DNA of 64,000 nt from Schistosoma mansoni (GCF_000237925.1 NW_017386006.1:1798001-1862000), one strand, 5' to 3'; positions 21,291-34,806 are shown, counted from the stretch's first letter. The notes: generated from the letters alone by a model not told the origin. Numbers and translations: made by a program.

Positions 21291-21859
21291 TAGAAATTTA
21301 TAGGTTAAAGATTCACTAAAAAAGTAATTACAACTAAAAATGGAAGTCACAGTGAAATTATCAAAATATCAGAAAGTCAGTGGGCAATCGATTAAATTAA
21401 GTACCATAAACTACTGGTAAAAAGTCATATGATTCAAACAATTATAAACGACGTTATTTCAGACAACATGTGAATATTATTCGTATATTATTGGTAGCAT
21501 AAGACGTTTGCTCAGATTATTTGATTTACATTACTCATTTCAGCTGAACAGCTACTTAAAAACAAAGAGTGATGGAAATAAGTTTGGGTTTAGCAAGGAA
21601 GTCTTCAAAAGAGTACACCTATGCACACTAACTAAATCAATTATAAAACATTCAGATCTCACAATGAGTTTAAAATCTCTATAGGGCTCTTTATGTAATG
21701 GAACCAAGACGTTCCCAACTTCATTAACTCTACAAGTCATGCGGACCTATAAGAAGTACCTGAATGCTATCTTGATGATAAATAGTATCAGAAAAAATTT
21801 TTTTAATGAAGTTAGATGGTTTCGTGGAGGTATTAGTATATTTATAAAGTAAATTTCAT

Positions 21860-23105
21860 CATGATGCAGTAGACGCTCAACTTCGAAATCAACAGGCTGG
21901 ATTCCGTAAGGATCGGTTGCGCACAGACCAAATCGCGACAATACGGATCATTGTTGAACAATCAGTTGAGTGGAATTCGTCACTATACATCAACTTCATT
22001 GACCATCAGAAGGCGTTTGACAGTGTGGATGGGAAAACATTATGGAACCTTCTTTGACACTGTAGTGTATCTGAGAAAATAGTCAACATCATTCGGAATT
22101 GAAACACCGGTCTAAACTGTGAAGTCATGTATGGAGGACAGCTGACAGACGCATTCCGAGTAAGGACCGGAGTCGGACAAGGCTGCTTACTCTACCCCTT
22201 AATCTCTCTTCTGGTAGTTGACTGGATTATGAAGACCTCGACATGTGAAGAGAAACACATAATACGATGGACAGGTCGGAATCAATTAAAAGATTTTCAC
22301 TTTGCACATGACCTGACCCTCCTATCCCATACACACACAAACAAACGCAGACGAAGACAACTAGTGTAGCAGAAGCCTCTGCATCAATGGGCCTCAACAT
22401 ACACAAGCGAAAAAGCAATATCCTCAAATACAACAGGGAGAACACAAACCAAATCACACTAGATATAGAAACTCTGTAAGAGGTGGAAGCATTCATGTAC
22501 CTGGGAAGCATCATTGATAAAGAAGAAGGATCGAATGCAGATGTAAAGGTGAGGATTGGCAAAGCAAGGACCGCATTCCTACAATTGAAGAACATATGGA
22601 ACTCAAAACAACTCTCAACTAATTTCAAAGTGAGAATCTTCAATACGAACGTCAACACAGTCAGTTCTACTGTACGGAGCTGAAACGTGCTGAACTACTA
22701 CATCCATCGTCGAGAAGGTTCAAGTATTTATTAACAGTTGTCTACGTAAAATACTCAACATTCACTGACCGGATACTATCAGCAACAGTGTTTTATGGGA
22801 GAGGAAAAACCAGCTTCGAACTGAATAGGAAATTAGGAAAAGATGATGGAAGTGGATATGACATATATTGAGGAAATCACCGAACTGCATCACGAAACAA
22901 GCCATAACTTGGAATTGTGAAAGGAAGCGGAGAAGTGGAAGGCAAAAGAACACATTACGTCGGGAAATAGAAGATATGAAAAGGATGAATGTTAACTGGG
23001 AAGAACTGTAAAGGATTGTTTGGGACAGGGTTGGATGGAGAATACTGGTGTGTGGCCTATGCTCCTCCATGAGGGGTAACAGACGTAAGCAAGTAAGTAA
23101 GTAAA
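21860..23105 (+). mobile_element. RTE-like LINE, decayed copy
   Basis: Starts within RT (LRNQQAGFRKDR-like near 21,880) and continues through SSLYINFIDHQKAFDSVD, GGQLTDAFRVRTGVGQGCLL and VVDWIMKTSTC to the C-terminal region and a gtaagcaagtaagtaag tail. FADD reads FAHD; stops and frameshifts are common. 22,554-22,800 is identical to 27,361-27,607. Confidence 0.8.
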
Positions 23106-23390
23106 TTTCATCATAACTTGATAATTTTGTCATAGATGGACAATTAAAATACTAACTAACATGAAACTTATGCCAATGACTTTGGTTTTTGATTCCCTTA
23201 AATGATAAAGAATGCCTTATTCTATTAATTTTTATTCGTCTTGCTATAAAGATGATCATCTTTTAAATACAGTAAACCATTACAACCATTATAATCGACA
23301 TTTTATAATGTATTAAAGAATTAAAAAGTAGTATAATTTAACACCAAAACTTGATAGATTACAATCAGTTAGTTATAATATTTTTGTAAA

Positions 23391-23903
23391 TGTTATATCC
23401 CGTGGAGATTTATGAATGTAACTTTGAGAACCATTTGTGGACCAATATGATATGTATATTTCGTATTGTATAACTGTTAAGTAACTAAACTATTCATATT
23501 CGGGTCCCTCTTATTATAAGCTTTATTTCCACCCACAGGCTATTACTGTACGATTTACCATTCCTGAGTTATACCCAGTCTATAATTAATGTTCCCACTG
23601 TTCACAGCCACATTGAGCCAAATCTTGTACAGATGTTATTTTCTATTTTATGGTATAAGGTGGTCAGTTTGTTTGGTTTATAAATCCAGTGTATTTGAGA
23701 ATAATGATTCATATATTGCAGAGGCTGTTATTGGTGTTCTGGACTTAACTGGCTGGGTTAGGCAGAAAGCATAACTGATAAGTGCTCAAGACTGCATGTA
23801 CAACTTTTGTGTATCGTTGGATCTGATCGATATATTCACTGCTCTCTGATAGGCGGTCTTATAACTTCATATATTAACAGGGCGCGCATATCACACGATA
23901 TAC
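23391..23903 (+). mobile_element. Solo LTR, copy B
   Basis: Starts TGTTATATCCCGTGG and shares most of its length with copies A and C, including the ggtccctcttattataagc and gttctggacttaactggctg blocks. The 3' end is eroded (gatatac in place of atataaca) and no target duplication is visible, so it is the oldest of the three. Confidence 0.65.
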
Positions 23904-24570
23904 TAAGTTAGTGAAAAGAACACTTTTTAAAATTATCCTTTCTCAAAAAACAAAACAACATCTGATATTCATGTGTTCATCAATAAACTGTAACTAATAA
24001 ATAATCATTGTTAACCAAATGATACATATGTTACATATAAATAAATTTTAACAAATACTCTGATAGAAATCTTAATTCATATTGTAGTAAACTATGATCT
24101 ATCATTTATCAGTGTAAAGTTATCAACATACTACTGAAATAAATATCAAAACAAAACTGTACAATTATATACACCACATCTTTTATTCCACAATATATGT
24201 ATATATGATGTAATTGTATCACTGTTCCATTCAACAATAAATAACTTCTGACACATGACCTTACAATTTTGTACTTGTTACATTTTGTGTATGTGTGTGT
24301 GTACATACATATCCCTTGTATTTGGATTTACAATATATGTACTTATATATACAAATTCCATATAAACATATGTAGTGTAAGCTTAATTATGGTGTAATTA
24401 TAACAAACTTAATTGATGGTATTAATCAAGTGATTGGATTATTAATGTTTATATATTGTTATATGAGTAGATAAGTTAAAAAGTTTCATTTTATGTATTT
24501 ATTTATTGACTGTTAAACTATTTATCATACTTTACGATATATAGATCATTAGTAGAGATCGATGGTAAGT
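23904..24570. other. AT-rich spacer
   Basis: No gene or named repeat recognised. Confidence 0.4.
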
Positions 24571-24576
24571 AACAAT

Positions 24577-24629
24577 GCAAATTACGATGTTTATTTCGTC
24601 CTTTTTGGGGACTCGTCAGATGGATGTAC
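24577..24629 (-). ncRNA. Degenerate Sm-alpha type hammerhead relic
   Basis: The minus strand reads gtacatccat, CTGACGA, gtcc..ggac stem II and GAAA, but the stem III and cleavage-site region (taaacatc) has drifted. Probably a fossil of the Sm-alpha SINE. Confidence 0.5.
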
Positions 24630-24635
24630 TAAATG

Positions 24636-25255
24636 AAGGATGTGAAAACCTTTACATATCTGAGCAGCATAATTGATGAATACGGTGGATCTGATGCAGA
24701 TGTCAGTACGCGGATCAGTAAAGCAAGAGCATCATATTTACAACTGAAGGACATCTGGAACTAAAAACAATTGTCAACCAACACCAAGATCAGAATTTTC
24801 AATGCGAATGTCAAGACAGTTCCACCGTACGGGACGGAAACTTGGAGAATTACGAAAGCCATCATCCAGAAGATACAGGTGTTTATGACAGTTGTCTACG
24901 CAAAATACTTCGGGTCCGTTGGCCAGACACTATCAGCAACATTCTACTGTGGGAGAAAACAAACCAGATTCCATCCAATGGAGGAAGAAATCAGGAAGAA
25001 GCGCTGGAAATGGATAAGACACATATTGAGGAAAGCACCCAACTGTGTCACAAGGCAAGCCGTCACATGGAATCCTCAAGGCCAAAGGTGAAGGGAAGAC
25101 CAATGAACACATTACTTTGAGAAATGGAGACAGACATAAAAAGAATGGACAAAAGTTGGATAGAACTATAGAGGAATGCCCATGACAGTGTGGGTTGGAG
25201 AATGCTGGTCGGTGGCCTATTCTCCATTGGGAGTAACAGGCGTAAGAAAGTAAGT
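24636..25255 (+). mobile_element. RTE-like LINE C-terminal fragment, divergent subfamily
   Basis: Translation shows [39 protein letters not shown] and [20 protein letters not shown], the C-terminal region after RT. It differs in many positions from the other copies here. Ends ggcgtaagaaagtaag. Frameshifts present. Confidence 0.75.
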
Positions 25256-26650
25256 TGAATAACGTGAATTACATTAAATACTCATCAATTACTTACTTGT
25301 TTGGACATCGAAATAACAGCCTGTGAGTAACATACATAAAGTCAGCGAAATGTCACCGAACCCCAGAAAAGTCATCCATCAAGCTGAACCGTTTCTACAT
25401 TATAGGACTGATTACTATAGATTGTATTCTTTTTACCGAGTTTTATCATGGTTGTGGATAACTAAAGAGAACTGGAGAACTGTACATCATGAATCAATGC
25501 ATGCCACAGTACTCCATATTCTTTACTGTTCTAACCTGTTATTATCAAATATACGAAATTGCCCTGGTAAGATTCTATTTGTTCTGTACAATCACCAGAG
25601 AAGCTGTATTTCTCGTCTACCATGATATGGTAGTCCAGTCTAGGTAATGCTTGCGAAATGTGACTTTCCCATAAGTTAGAGAGGTTATATTATTCATGTT
25701 CAACTAGAGAGGATCCACCATCCACGCATATCTATAAAAATAAAGCTGTTTGAAAATTAAAAATCCCATTAACTTGATTTCTATGAGTATGTGACACTTC
25801 ATTCGTAATACTGATTTTAAAATACTTCAGGTTACAAGCAGTTGATGATAATACTGTTTATTTAATACATTCTCCGAAGGTTTTTTTTCTAGTTAACGAT
25901 GATGCTCATTAACTCAAATACTATTTCAGCATTAATTTAGCTGTAAACAATACTTAGTATGTTAATAAGAATTAAAACTGAATCAAGTAATTTCAATTTT
26001 TTTAAGTTTTACACTATAGACTGATTCTGATCAAATACAAATTAAAAACCAAGAATTAACATGTAACAGAAGTTAGAAATATAATCTTTTAGATACTAAC
26101 TCAATAATTTGAAAGTAAAATGTTCTTTACTAGCCTAAAGGATCTTTGGTTCGACCGTTGGTAGGATTGTAGATAAACCCTGCTGATGAATTCTATATTA
26201 TAAGGAAATAATTGTTCAATGGCTTTCTAACTGAATTCAGTTAATAATGTAAAACTTTACATTCAATAGATTTAGCAGGAGTTCTAAAATTTGTTACATT
26301 AGTTTGTAACCAAAATAAGAATGTATAAACTTTGTAGAATACTTAAGTCTAAGTCTTATGACAATGGTGTGTTTAAATAAGACATGCTTTCTTATATTTA
26401 ATCTTATAATTAATGATTTGATCGTTCTAGATTATGAAAATGAATTAATGAATAGATACTTTATCAGCAGTCATAATGTAAATCCAATCTCATTGGTATT
26501 AATCAAAATCTAACAATTTAAGGTTCACATGTTGATCATTGAAATATATATTTATACAAACTATTAAATTATCTAATTATTAACTAAACTAAAAACATAT
26601 TAACCGTAATGTTGTTGATTATGAGAAACAGGATATAAGTAAATTGTAAA
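25256..26650. other. AT-rich spacer
   Basis: Nothing recognised apart from short chance frames (for example 25,323-25,625). Confidence 0.4.
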
Positions 26651-26659
26651 CCAGGTATT

Positions 26660-26915
26660 TTGTGAGATAGTAACTCACTGAAATCATTGGTGGATGTGTC
26701 GCTCAATTTCGTGGATCGGTTGAAGTTAGACATTAACACCGTTGGATGCCAGCCAGCTCGGTGGTCTAGTGGTTAAGTGCTCGCGCACGAACCTGATAGG
26801 TCCTGGGTTCGAATCTCGCTAGGCGGGGTCGTGAATGGGCACTGCTGAGAAGTCCAGTGCTTCCAGGTTTTCCATGGTGGTCTGGCTTCAATTGATTCAT
26901 GATCTCAACTAACAA
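26660..26915 (+). mobile_element. Hammerhead SINE, ribozyme partly deleted
   Basis: The family 5' segment (agttagacattaacaccgtt), tRNA-like part (cggtggtctagtggttaag; gggttcgaatctc) and tail (ccatggtggtctggcttc) are present. The hammerhead runs gcactgctgagaagtcc and then jumps to agtgcttcc, so stem II, GAAA and the cleavage site are deleted. Confidence 0.7.
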
Positions 26916-27261
26916 AATTACTATAATAAAACTGAATTTATTACTAAATGATAAATATTTGTAGAGGAAAAAATCTGGTCACTATGAACAAAATTATGTT
27001 GATTATTTATCAATCAAATCTAACGAAAATGAGCAATCTCTTAGAAAGGAAGTTATATTAAATGTTCACATTTTTTAAGTTGAATTATTTTCTTTTCGTT
27101 GTAAAGTCTGAAGTATATACAGGTGATTATAACTTATAGTTCATGTCATGATTCAATCAGGGAAAGTTTGAAAGATTCTTTAACTTAATTGTCTTTCTTA
27201 AAACTGTTACGTAATAAGAACAAAACATTCTGAATATCTGATTGGCGTTTTTTTAGAGAGT

Positions 27262-27900
27262 TAGTTTTTCTACGGGATGGGGTCGCTAACCCCATGCCCA
27301 ACCCTCCTCCATTACCCGGGCTTGGGACCGGCAGTAACTCTAGAAGAGCTACAGGTGGAAGATTGGCAAAGCAAGGACCGCATTCCTACAATTGAAGAAC
27401 ATATGGAACTCAAAACAACTCTCAACTAATTTCAAAGTGAGAATCTTCAATACGAACGTCAACACAGTCAGTTCTACTGTACGGAGCTGAAACGTGCTGA
27501 ACTACTACATCCATCGTCGAGAAGGTTCAAGTATTTATTAACAGTTGTCTACGTAAAATACTCAACATTCACTGACCGGATACTATCAGCAACAGTGTTT
27601 TATGGGAAAGGACAAACCAGGTTCCATCTGAAGAGCAAATTAGGAAAAAACGTTGGAAGTGGATATGACATACATTGAGGAAATCACCAGGCAATCCCCA
27701 ACTTGGAATTGTGAAAGGAAGCGGAGAAGTGGAAGGCAAAAGAACACATTAGGTCGTGAAATAGAAGCAGATATGAAAAGGATGAATGTTAACTGGGAAG
27801 AACTGTAAAGGATTGTTTGGGACAGGGTTGTATGGAGAATGCTGGTGTGTGGCCTATGCTCCTCCATGAGGGGTAACAGGCGTAAGTAAGTAAGTAAGTA
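27262..27900 (+). mobile_element. RTE-like LINE, internally deleted
   Basis: A LINE 5' segment (gctaaccccatgcccaac to gaagagctacaggtgg) is joined directly to the C-terminal region at 27,361 (gattggcaaagcaagg). It ends with (gtaa)n at about 27,883-27,903. The 3' half shares lesions with the 22-kb copy. No functional ORF. Confidence 0.75.
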
Positions 27901-28012
27901 AGTAATTCTGGATATTATAATTATTCATATAGAAATGTGCATCTTTTGCATATCATATATTCTTTATAGTACATTTTTTGCTTTGAAAGGAATAAATAGG
28001 GTAGGTAATATG

Positions 28013-28065
28013 AGCGGCCTATGCTCCTCCATGAGGTATAACAGACGTAAGTAAGTAAGTAAACT
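28013..28065 (+). mobile_element. RTE-like LINE 3' end fragment
   Basis: Only the last ~50 bp (ggcctatgctcctccatgag to aagtaagtaagtaaac) of the RTE-like family, a very short 5'-truncated insertion. Confidence 0.6.
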
Positions 28066-28369
28066 AATTCGATTACCTCTAATTACCATACCTACTTCCA
28101 TGTATACACTAATGAGTAGGACAGTTATATACATTTTTCTCTGAGACCACGGATAATAAAATATAACAGACCTACAAAATACATTCGCGTGTTCCAGAAT
28201 TCATTCATTCTTTCATAATGAGTAGTATATCCAGAATACATTGTTGTCACTTGTTCAATACATGCTTACTCATGTTACCTCTCTTGGACGATAGGTCGCC
28301 GACTAGGATTCTTCAACAAACTCTTTCCTGAGCTCTTCTTTCTAAATGTAACCAAATGTATTCATTCTT

Positions 28370-28930
28370 TTGAGGCCTGCCCTCAGCTCCCAACGTAATG
28401 TGTCATTTGATATGCCTCTTTTCTTTTTTCAATGAGGATTCCAAGTTAGGGCTTGCCTCGTGCGGCAGTCCCATGATTCCAGCAATGTATTTTGTACCCA
28501 ACTGCAGAGACCTTTCCTACAGATATTGAGTATCTTATGTAAACAACTGTTTGTCAATACCGGTACCTTATTAATGATAAGTGTAGTAGCTCCTCGAGTT
28601 TCAGCTCCGTACAGTAGAACTATCTTGATCTTTATATTATGACTGTGGTGTTGGCCGAGAGTTGTTTTGAGTTCCAGATATTCTTTAATTAAAGGAATGC
28701 TGTCCTTGCTTTTTCAAACAATGTACTTACATCTGAATTGCATCCTCCTTGTCTGTCACTGATTTTGTCCATTTACGTAGAAATTTCCACCTCATCCAAA
28801 GTTCCTTCACCAAGTGTGCTTGCTCTGGTACTCACTGTGTTGTATTTTAGGAACTCGAGTTTTATTTTGTTCATAGTGAGCCTTATTGCTTCAGAGGGTA
28901 CCGCTACACTGGCTGTCTTTACCCTCAGTT
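28370..28930 (-). mobile_element. RTE-like LINE fragment, minus strand
   Basis: The reverse complement matches the C-terminal region of the RTE-like family (cggagctgaaactcgaggag, then a Trp-rich RWKW-like region is broken). Adjacent to a second minus-strand copy. Multiple stops. Confidence 0.6.
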
Positions 28931-28989
28931 GTTGGCGTGTGCATGATATAAGAGGTAGGTATGATAATTGGAAGTAATCGAATTAGTTT

Positions 28990-29570
28990 ATCTACTTACT
29001 TACTTAATTACGCCTTTTACTCCTCGTGGAGGAGCATAGACCGCTCACCAGCATTCTCCGTCCAACTCTGTCTTGGACAATCTTTTCCAGGTGTTTCCAG
29101 TTGCTATTCATCTTTTTCATGTCTGCTTCCGATTCCCGACTTAGTGTATTCTTCGGCCTTCCTCTTTTCCGATTCCAAATCAGCACTTGCCTCGTGATGC
29201 AGTCTAGTGATTTCCTCAGTGTATGTCTTATCCACCTTCAAATCCCTTTCCTTATTTCCTATTCAGATGTGAGTTGGTTTATCCTCCCTCATTGTAGATT
29301 ATTGCTGATGGTACCCGGTCAACGAAAGTTGAGTATCTTGAGTAGACAACTGTTTAGAAATAGTTGTACTTTCTTGATGTTTTTTATGGTAGTTGTTCTT
29401 CAAGTTTCAGCTCCATACAGTCAAACTTTCTTGACGTTCATATTGAAGATTGTGACTTCGATGTTGGCTTGCAGAAAGTTTATTTGAGTTCCATATATTC
29501 TTCAATTTTAGGAGTACTGCCCTTGCTAATGGTCGTTCATAATAAATTAAATACTTTGAGTTTCAGCCGT
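28990..29570 (-). mobile_element. RTE-like LINE 3' part, minus strand
   Basis: Begins (plus-strand view) with the inverted tail acttacttacttaattacgcc and encodes on the minus strand [20 protein letters not shown] and [19 protein letters not shown]. 29,023-29,310 is nearly identical, in inverted orientation, to 35,430-35,722. Confidence 0.75.
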
Positions 29571-29589
29571 AACACTTGGAGGAAAAAGA

Positions 29590-29880
29590 TTATATTTTAG
29601 GCCGAGGCTGTTAAGCCTACTGAAAAGCTGAAGAGTGGGCTTGTCCAAGCACATATGTTAACGCATCCAGACCCTACTTCCTCAGACGCATGTTGAGGAT
29701 TATGTAGGTCAAAACTGGAGGTGTTAGCAATACAGTTCTGTGTACTTTGGGGGGAGGGTTTGAAGCCATGGTGCCGCGGTATCTGTGTGCCTGGATGTTG
29801 CATATGAGTCCTGTAGGATTATACCTGTTTGTTTTAGTGACCGAGTCAACTATCATTCAATCTTTTCTTTGGGTCTTTTA
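29590..29880 (-). repeat. Unclassified repeat, possibly a LINE 5' region
   Basis: A GC-richer block directly behind the minus-strand LINE 3' part. It has a short minus-strand frame but no domain. Its position suggests the 5' part of the same LINE with the middle deleted, but I could not confirm it. Confidence 0.3.
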
Positions 29881-30604
29881 TGGAGGTAATTTTTGAAATT
29901 TGCGGGAATCAGTAAACATTGTTTGATTGTTTCTCCGTAGGTTTTTTTTCCATAATGTGTATACATCAATAAACCAAATATTTTTGTACAGAAATAGTTT
30001 ATTTAGCCTCTCAATTTATCATGGTCTTCTATTTGATTACTCTTATATTTCTAAAACATTTGAGTTTAATTTAATTCTCATTCATAACTTTATTTTACTC
30101 AATTTATTTAGTAGTTTGCCTTCATAACCAGAAGACCAGTTTCATTTGCTGTCTTACCGTCAGTAGATAAGGTGTTGGAGAGATTGATGTAATTTGGTCT
30201 TGACAAATCTGTGGGAAATTCACTTTGAACAGCTCCAATATTCGTAGTTAGAAAGGAAACGACAAATTCCATTGAATTTACGTATTACAGAGTGCATTGA
30301 TGAAGACTTCGAAGAGGTCAACTCCTTATTAATCTTCTTTAAACATGAACCATACAGCATTACTTAGGGGGTGATATAGTGGACGAAGGGTAATGGGTTA
30401 TAAACTCTGTGCTATCCTCTTCTGATTTCGATTTGCAGACTGCCTTAATCTGAAGATTATGTTATCGTTAATTGTTGTCTATCGCTATCCTACTCAAGTG
30501 TAAGTTATTTTATGTGCTTTCTGCGTCGTCTGTTCACGTTTTTCGTTTGTTCTTCTATTTTTCAGCACTTCACACTCATGTCACTCCGCATGCTACCCTA
30601 GTAC

Positions 30605-31190
30605 ATGAATTACCTTCTGGTTAGACGCGAACTGCTGCATGAAAGTGTAATAGGCGTCGTGTTGCGGTTAACTATGACCACCAATACAGGAAGATTACGT
30701 GGTAGATATCGAGTTGGATCACTTCATAAGCCAAAAACCAGAAGGCTGTTGACGGTTGCAATAGGATATATTTGTTGGCGATCTCGTGGTATCGAAAGAA
30801 TACCAAGACGTGCCAAAGTTTACGACCGGAACTGCCGAACGTACTGGAGTCCGTGCAAGGTCACAGGAAACGGAAGAAAGTGTGTGTTTTGCACACTTAA
30901 ACAAACAGGTATATTAAAACAATCACTGGTACGGTTGGTTATAATAATAATTGTTTCCATTATGCCAGTCGCGTTCTCTTCAGGTGAAGGAAATATAAGA
31001 CAGCTATACGACACAACTAAGAGACTGGAAGGGAAATAAAGTGAACCAGGGAGACCGGTCAAGGACAAAGAAGTCAAGGCAACCATCGGGATTCGAAACA
31101 GAGGAACAGATGAGAAGAATACTTCGAGGAACTCCTGAATGGACTAGCCCCATTGAATTCACCAGACACACAAGCAGCGCACATGTATGG
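30605..31190 (+). pseudogene. RTE-like LINE linker fragment plus unassigned upstream frame
   Basis: 30,980-31,190 translates to GEGNIRQLYDTTKRLEGK and, in a shifted frame, GRPVKDKE..IGIRNRGTDEK, the segment before RT in the RTE-like family. The upstream part of the 144-codon frame (from 30,605) is basic and shows no recognisable domain. Confidence 0.5.
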
Positions 31191-31614
31191 GCGTTGGACC
31201 CTAACCATATGACCTTTGAGGCCGGGCATATAATTACTGAAAAGATTTATATTCAACAATTGACAAGAGGTGAAGGTTAACAATGGAGAACTCAGGAAAA
31301 ATTAATTCAGTTCATCGCATTGCATAGCTCAGCCTTGCAGGTGTGGTCATTTTTGGGTAGCTTATCCCTTTTATTCAAATCAAATGTGTCGTTCTAACTC
31401 CAGACTAAATGTTTTCTCCATTACATATTGGCGATGTTACGTAGGACGAGTCAGTATAGACAATGATAGGACTTGCACGTAAGATTAGGTGATCACATCA
31501 TGACAAACCTACAATTTTAGGATAAGGTCTATTATCAGAACAGTACTAATGACGAAAAAGACCATAATTCAACACACACACATTCCTATAGCTGTCACTC
31601 GATCAACAAAATAA

Positions 31615-32700
31615 GAAATCAGGATGGCTATCAAACAAATCGAGAGTCGGAAAGCAGCACGGCCTGACAATGTACCAGCCAAAACACTGAAGTAAAACGT
31701 TGAAGTAACTGCAAACATGCTTCACATTCTATTCTAGAAGATTTGGAAGGAAGAGCAAGTGCCTACGGACTAAAAAGAAGGTCACCTCAACAAGATACCA
31801 AATAAAGGAGATCTGAGTATATGTGAGAATTACAGAGGCATCACACTATTGTCAGTACCATGAAAAGATTTCGATAGTGTTGCTGAACAGGATGAAAGAC
31901 ACAGTAGGTGCCCAACTTCTAGATCAACAGGCTGGATTCCGTAAGGATCAGTCGCGCACAGACCAAATTGCGGCAATACGGATCATCGTGGAACAATCAA
32001 TTGAGTGGAACTCGTCACTATACATCAACTTCATTGACCATCAGAAGGCGTTTGACAGTGTGGACAGGAGAACATTATGGAACCTTATTCGACACTATAG
32101 TGTATCTACGAAAGTAGTCAACATCATTTGGAATTCAAACAGTGGACTGCACTGCAAAGTCGTGTATGGAGGACAGCTGACAGACGCATTCCGAGTATGG
32201 ACCGCAGTCGGACAAGAATGCTTACTCTACCCCTTTATTTCTCCTCTGGTGGTTGACTGGATTATGAAAACCTCGACATGTGAGGGGAAGCACGGAATAC
32301 TATGGACAGTCAGGAATCAATTCGAAGATTTGGACTTTGCACATGATCTGGCTCTCCTATCCCATACACATACCAACAAGTGCAGACGAAGACAACTAGT
32401 GTAGCAGATGCCTCTGCATCAGTGGGCCTCAACATACACAAAGGAAAAAGCAAGGAAATGCAATATGGAAGTCACCAAACTGTATCAGGAAGCAATCCCC
32501 AACTTGGAATTGTGAAGGGAAGCGGAAAAGAGGAAGGCTGAAGAACACAGTACTTCGGGAATTGGAAGTAGACATGAAAAGAATGAATAGTAACTGAGAA
32601 TGACTGGAAAGGATTGTCTAGGACAGAGTTGGATGGAGAATGCTTGTGAGGGGCCAATGCTCATCGACAAGGGCTAACAGGCGTAAGTAAGTATGTAATC
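31615..32700 (+). mobile_element. RTE-like LINE, RT region with internal deletion
   Basis: A 193-codon frame (31823-32404) holds RT blocks: DQQAGFRKDQSRTDQIAAIR, SSLYINFIDHQKAFDSVDRR, GGQLTDAFRVWTAVGQECLL and DFAHDLALL. The second catalytic Asp box reads FAHD instead of FADD. Upstream stops separate the linker (SRKAARPDNVPAKTL-like). After 32,448 it jumps to the last ~230 bp, ending cgtaagtaagtatgtaa. Confidence 0.8.
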
Positions 32701-33049
32701 AAGTAAGCAAGTGTTGAATGACTAATTATAATCAGTGGAAAGTTTGTAATGTTGTTGTTTAAAGTTGATATCATAGTGTTATCAATTTTTGGAATGCAGC
32801 GAGTGAAGGGAGCTTGAGAGTTTGTGATGACATTATCTTTTCCAAGGTTCCATAAGCATTTAGCTGATAAGTACTTTTTAATTATACACAAATGAATTGG
32901 GTTATCTTGTAGTTGATATTTTGACTGAAATCTGATCAATTCCAGATTGAACTTCAACTCTGGGTGCATGCAGCAGTTGACAATGATGTGACGATATAAC
33001 ACATCCAAAATATTGTAGTTATTCAACTTCAACGTCGTATTTTACTTTA

Positions 33050-34450
33050 TGAAGTATTGTTTCCGCGTGGCTGTTATCTAACAGATGATTTTGGCACATC
33101 AATCGGCTGTTCAACTACTCGACAATCTAAAACCTGTCCAGTTCAATTGGTGGTTTGACGACACTCACTTACGAGAATCATCAGTTTACGCAGTCGAGCG
33201 AATTTCCTGCAAACTGACAACGATTTGTCGTCCCTACATCAACTCTGGCAGCATTTTTCACTAATATCATTGACATGAGTCCAGAGTGACTCTCTTGGTT
33301 TCTTATGTTCTCCTCGATATTGTTCGATTCACTTATCGAACAAATATGCAGCACTCACCGTTTATCATCTTTTAGAGACTTGATCGTGCCACCGTCACCC
33401 TCGATCTGTAGTCTTCGACCCTTATTGATTGTAACAGCGGTCATCGGCTTTTCAAACTGACTACAAGTTGATCAGAAGCTTCGCACAACAAAATCACGAC
33501 TTGTCTTCACGGTTATACTTCCGTACTTACATTTAGTCTGTTAAATATAGGTATAACTAGAAATCGAGACTTACGAACAGTTGTCAACGACACTTACTGA
33601 CTTTCTACTCTTAGCCGATGGCAGTACAAACGTCGGCATCGATTGATAATACACCTGTCGTACTATCACTGTGACATCACTACTTTTGCGGCGAACGTAA
33701 CGTTTCTCATCTGATGAACTCAATCACTTGTCAAAGCTATCTATTTCAACGCGAGATGATACAAGTTTAAAATGTCGTGTTTTTTTTCCTATTATTTCCA
33801 TGGTTGATCACTTAACATTCAACCAACGTCCAAGTTACGTGTTATTACTCACTGTTTCCCGAACAGTTTCTGCCGCCTCCTTTCCATTTGTCCGGCAAAA
33901 CCGGAGGATTCATATTAATCATCTGGCAACCTCCGGCGCGCGACTACTCCCAACATTTTGGGTGCCGATTCAAACGGCCGTTGAATCTGGTGGGGAATTA
34001 TTGTAGGGTCAGTGAAATGTCACTTAACCCTAGCCAAATCATCCGGCAGTCGGGTCACTAAGTATCGAATAGATCATCGATCTCCATCGAGGTCATGGAC
34101 AGTCAACGCGCACCAGCCAATCATACGCCATGGACCGACCCATGCGACAGTGGTTCTACTTTCGCTTGTATCTACTTTAACTAATATATCCTTGTAATAA
34201 CGCCATTTGTGTTATACAGTCATCAGAGCATCCATAGTCTTTTGATACGTCGATGGGGCAATCCACATAAGGTGCTGACCGCGAGGCGTGACTTCGCAGT
34301 TAGCTTGTTCGTCACACCATTCCCGTCTAACTCGAGTACGCCTCCAATAATTCGACACAGATCATCAACGTTGAAGGTCTACAGGAGTATAAGAAGAATA
34401 ATGTAATTTGGTTGACAATGATATTATTACTTTTCTGATCTACTGAACAG
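33050..34450. other. GC-richer block without an assigned gene
   Basis: About 1.4 kb with visibly more G+C and CpG than its surroundings. Several frames of 60-90 codons exist on the plus strand but none shows a domain. It could be the remains of an LTR retrotransposon or another element not otherwise present in this window. Confidence 0.3.
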
Positions 34451-34734
34451 AACACTTTTTAAGATTCCGCAAGGGAACTGACTGCAACAAGAAAACAGCG
34501 TAAATATGAATCATGGAATGCAGTACAAAGTTACAATATGAAGTTCATCATTACTAATTGTGTGATTGTTGAACCAGAATTCTCAAACATTTTTATCATG
34601 AAATTTTTCATTTCAGTTACAATTGTGCATGACAGAGGTCACTATCTTCGTAGTAGGGTTATTATCCATGATTTGACCGATAATTACTAGAAAATTCAGT
34701 TCTTAGGTTTTCTGTTGATCTAGTCACGTGGCTT

Positions 34735-34806
34735 AGTGACTAGTGTGTCGCATATGTATTCGGTGCCCCTTTGTACTAATATTTATATCTTCAAATAAAT
34801 AAATAA
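34735..34806 (+). mobile_element. SR2-like LINE or LINE-end element, 3' terminus only
   Basis: gtgtgtcgcatatgtattcg through the (AAAT)n tail matches the 3' terminus shared by the 42-kb LINE and the 3,365 and 17,776 derivatives. Strong 5' truncation. Confidence 0.65.
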
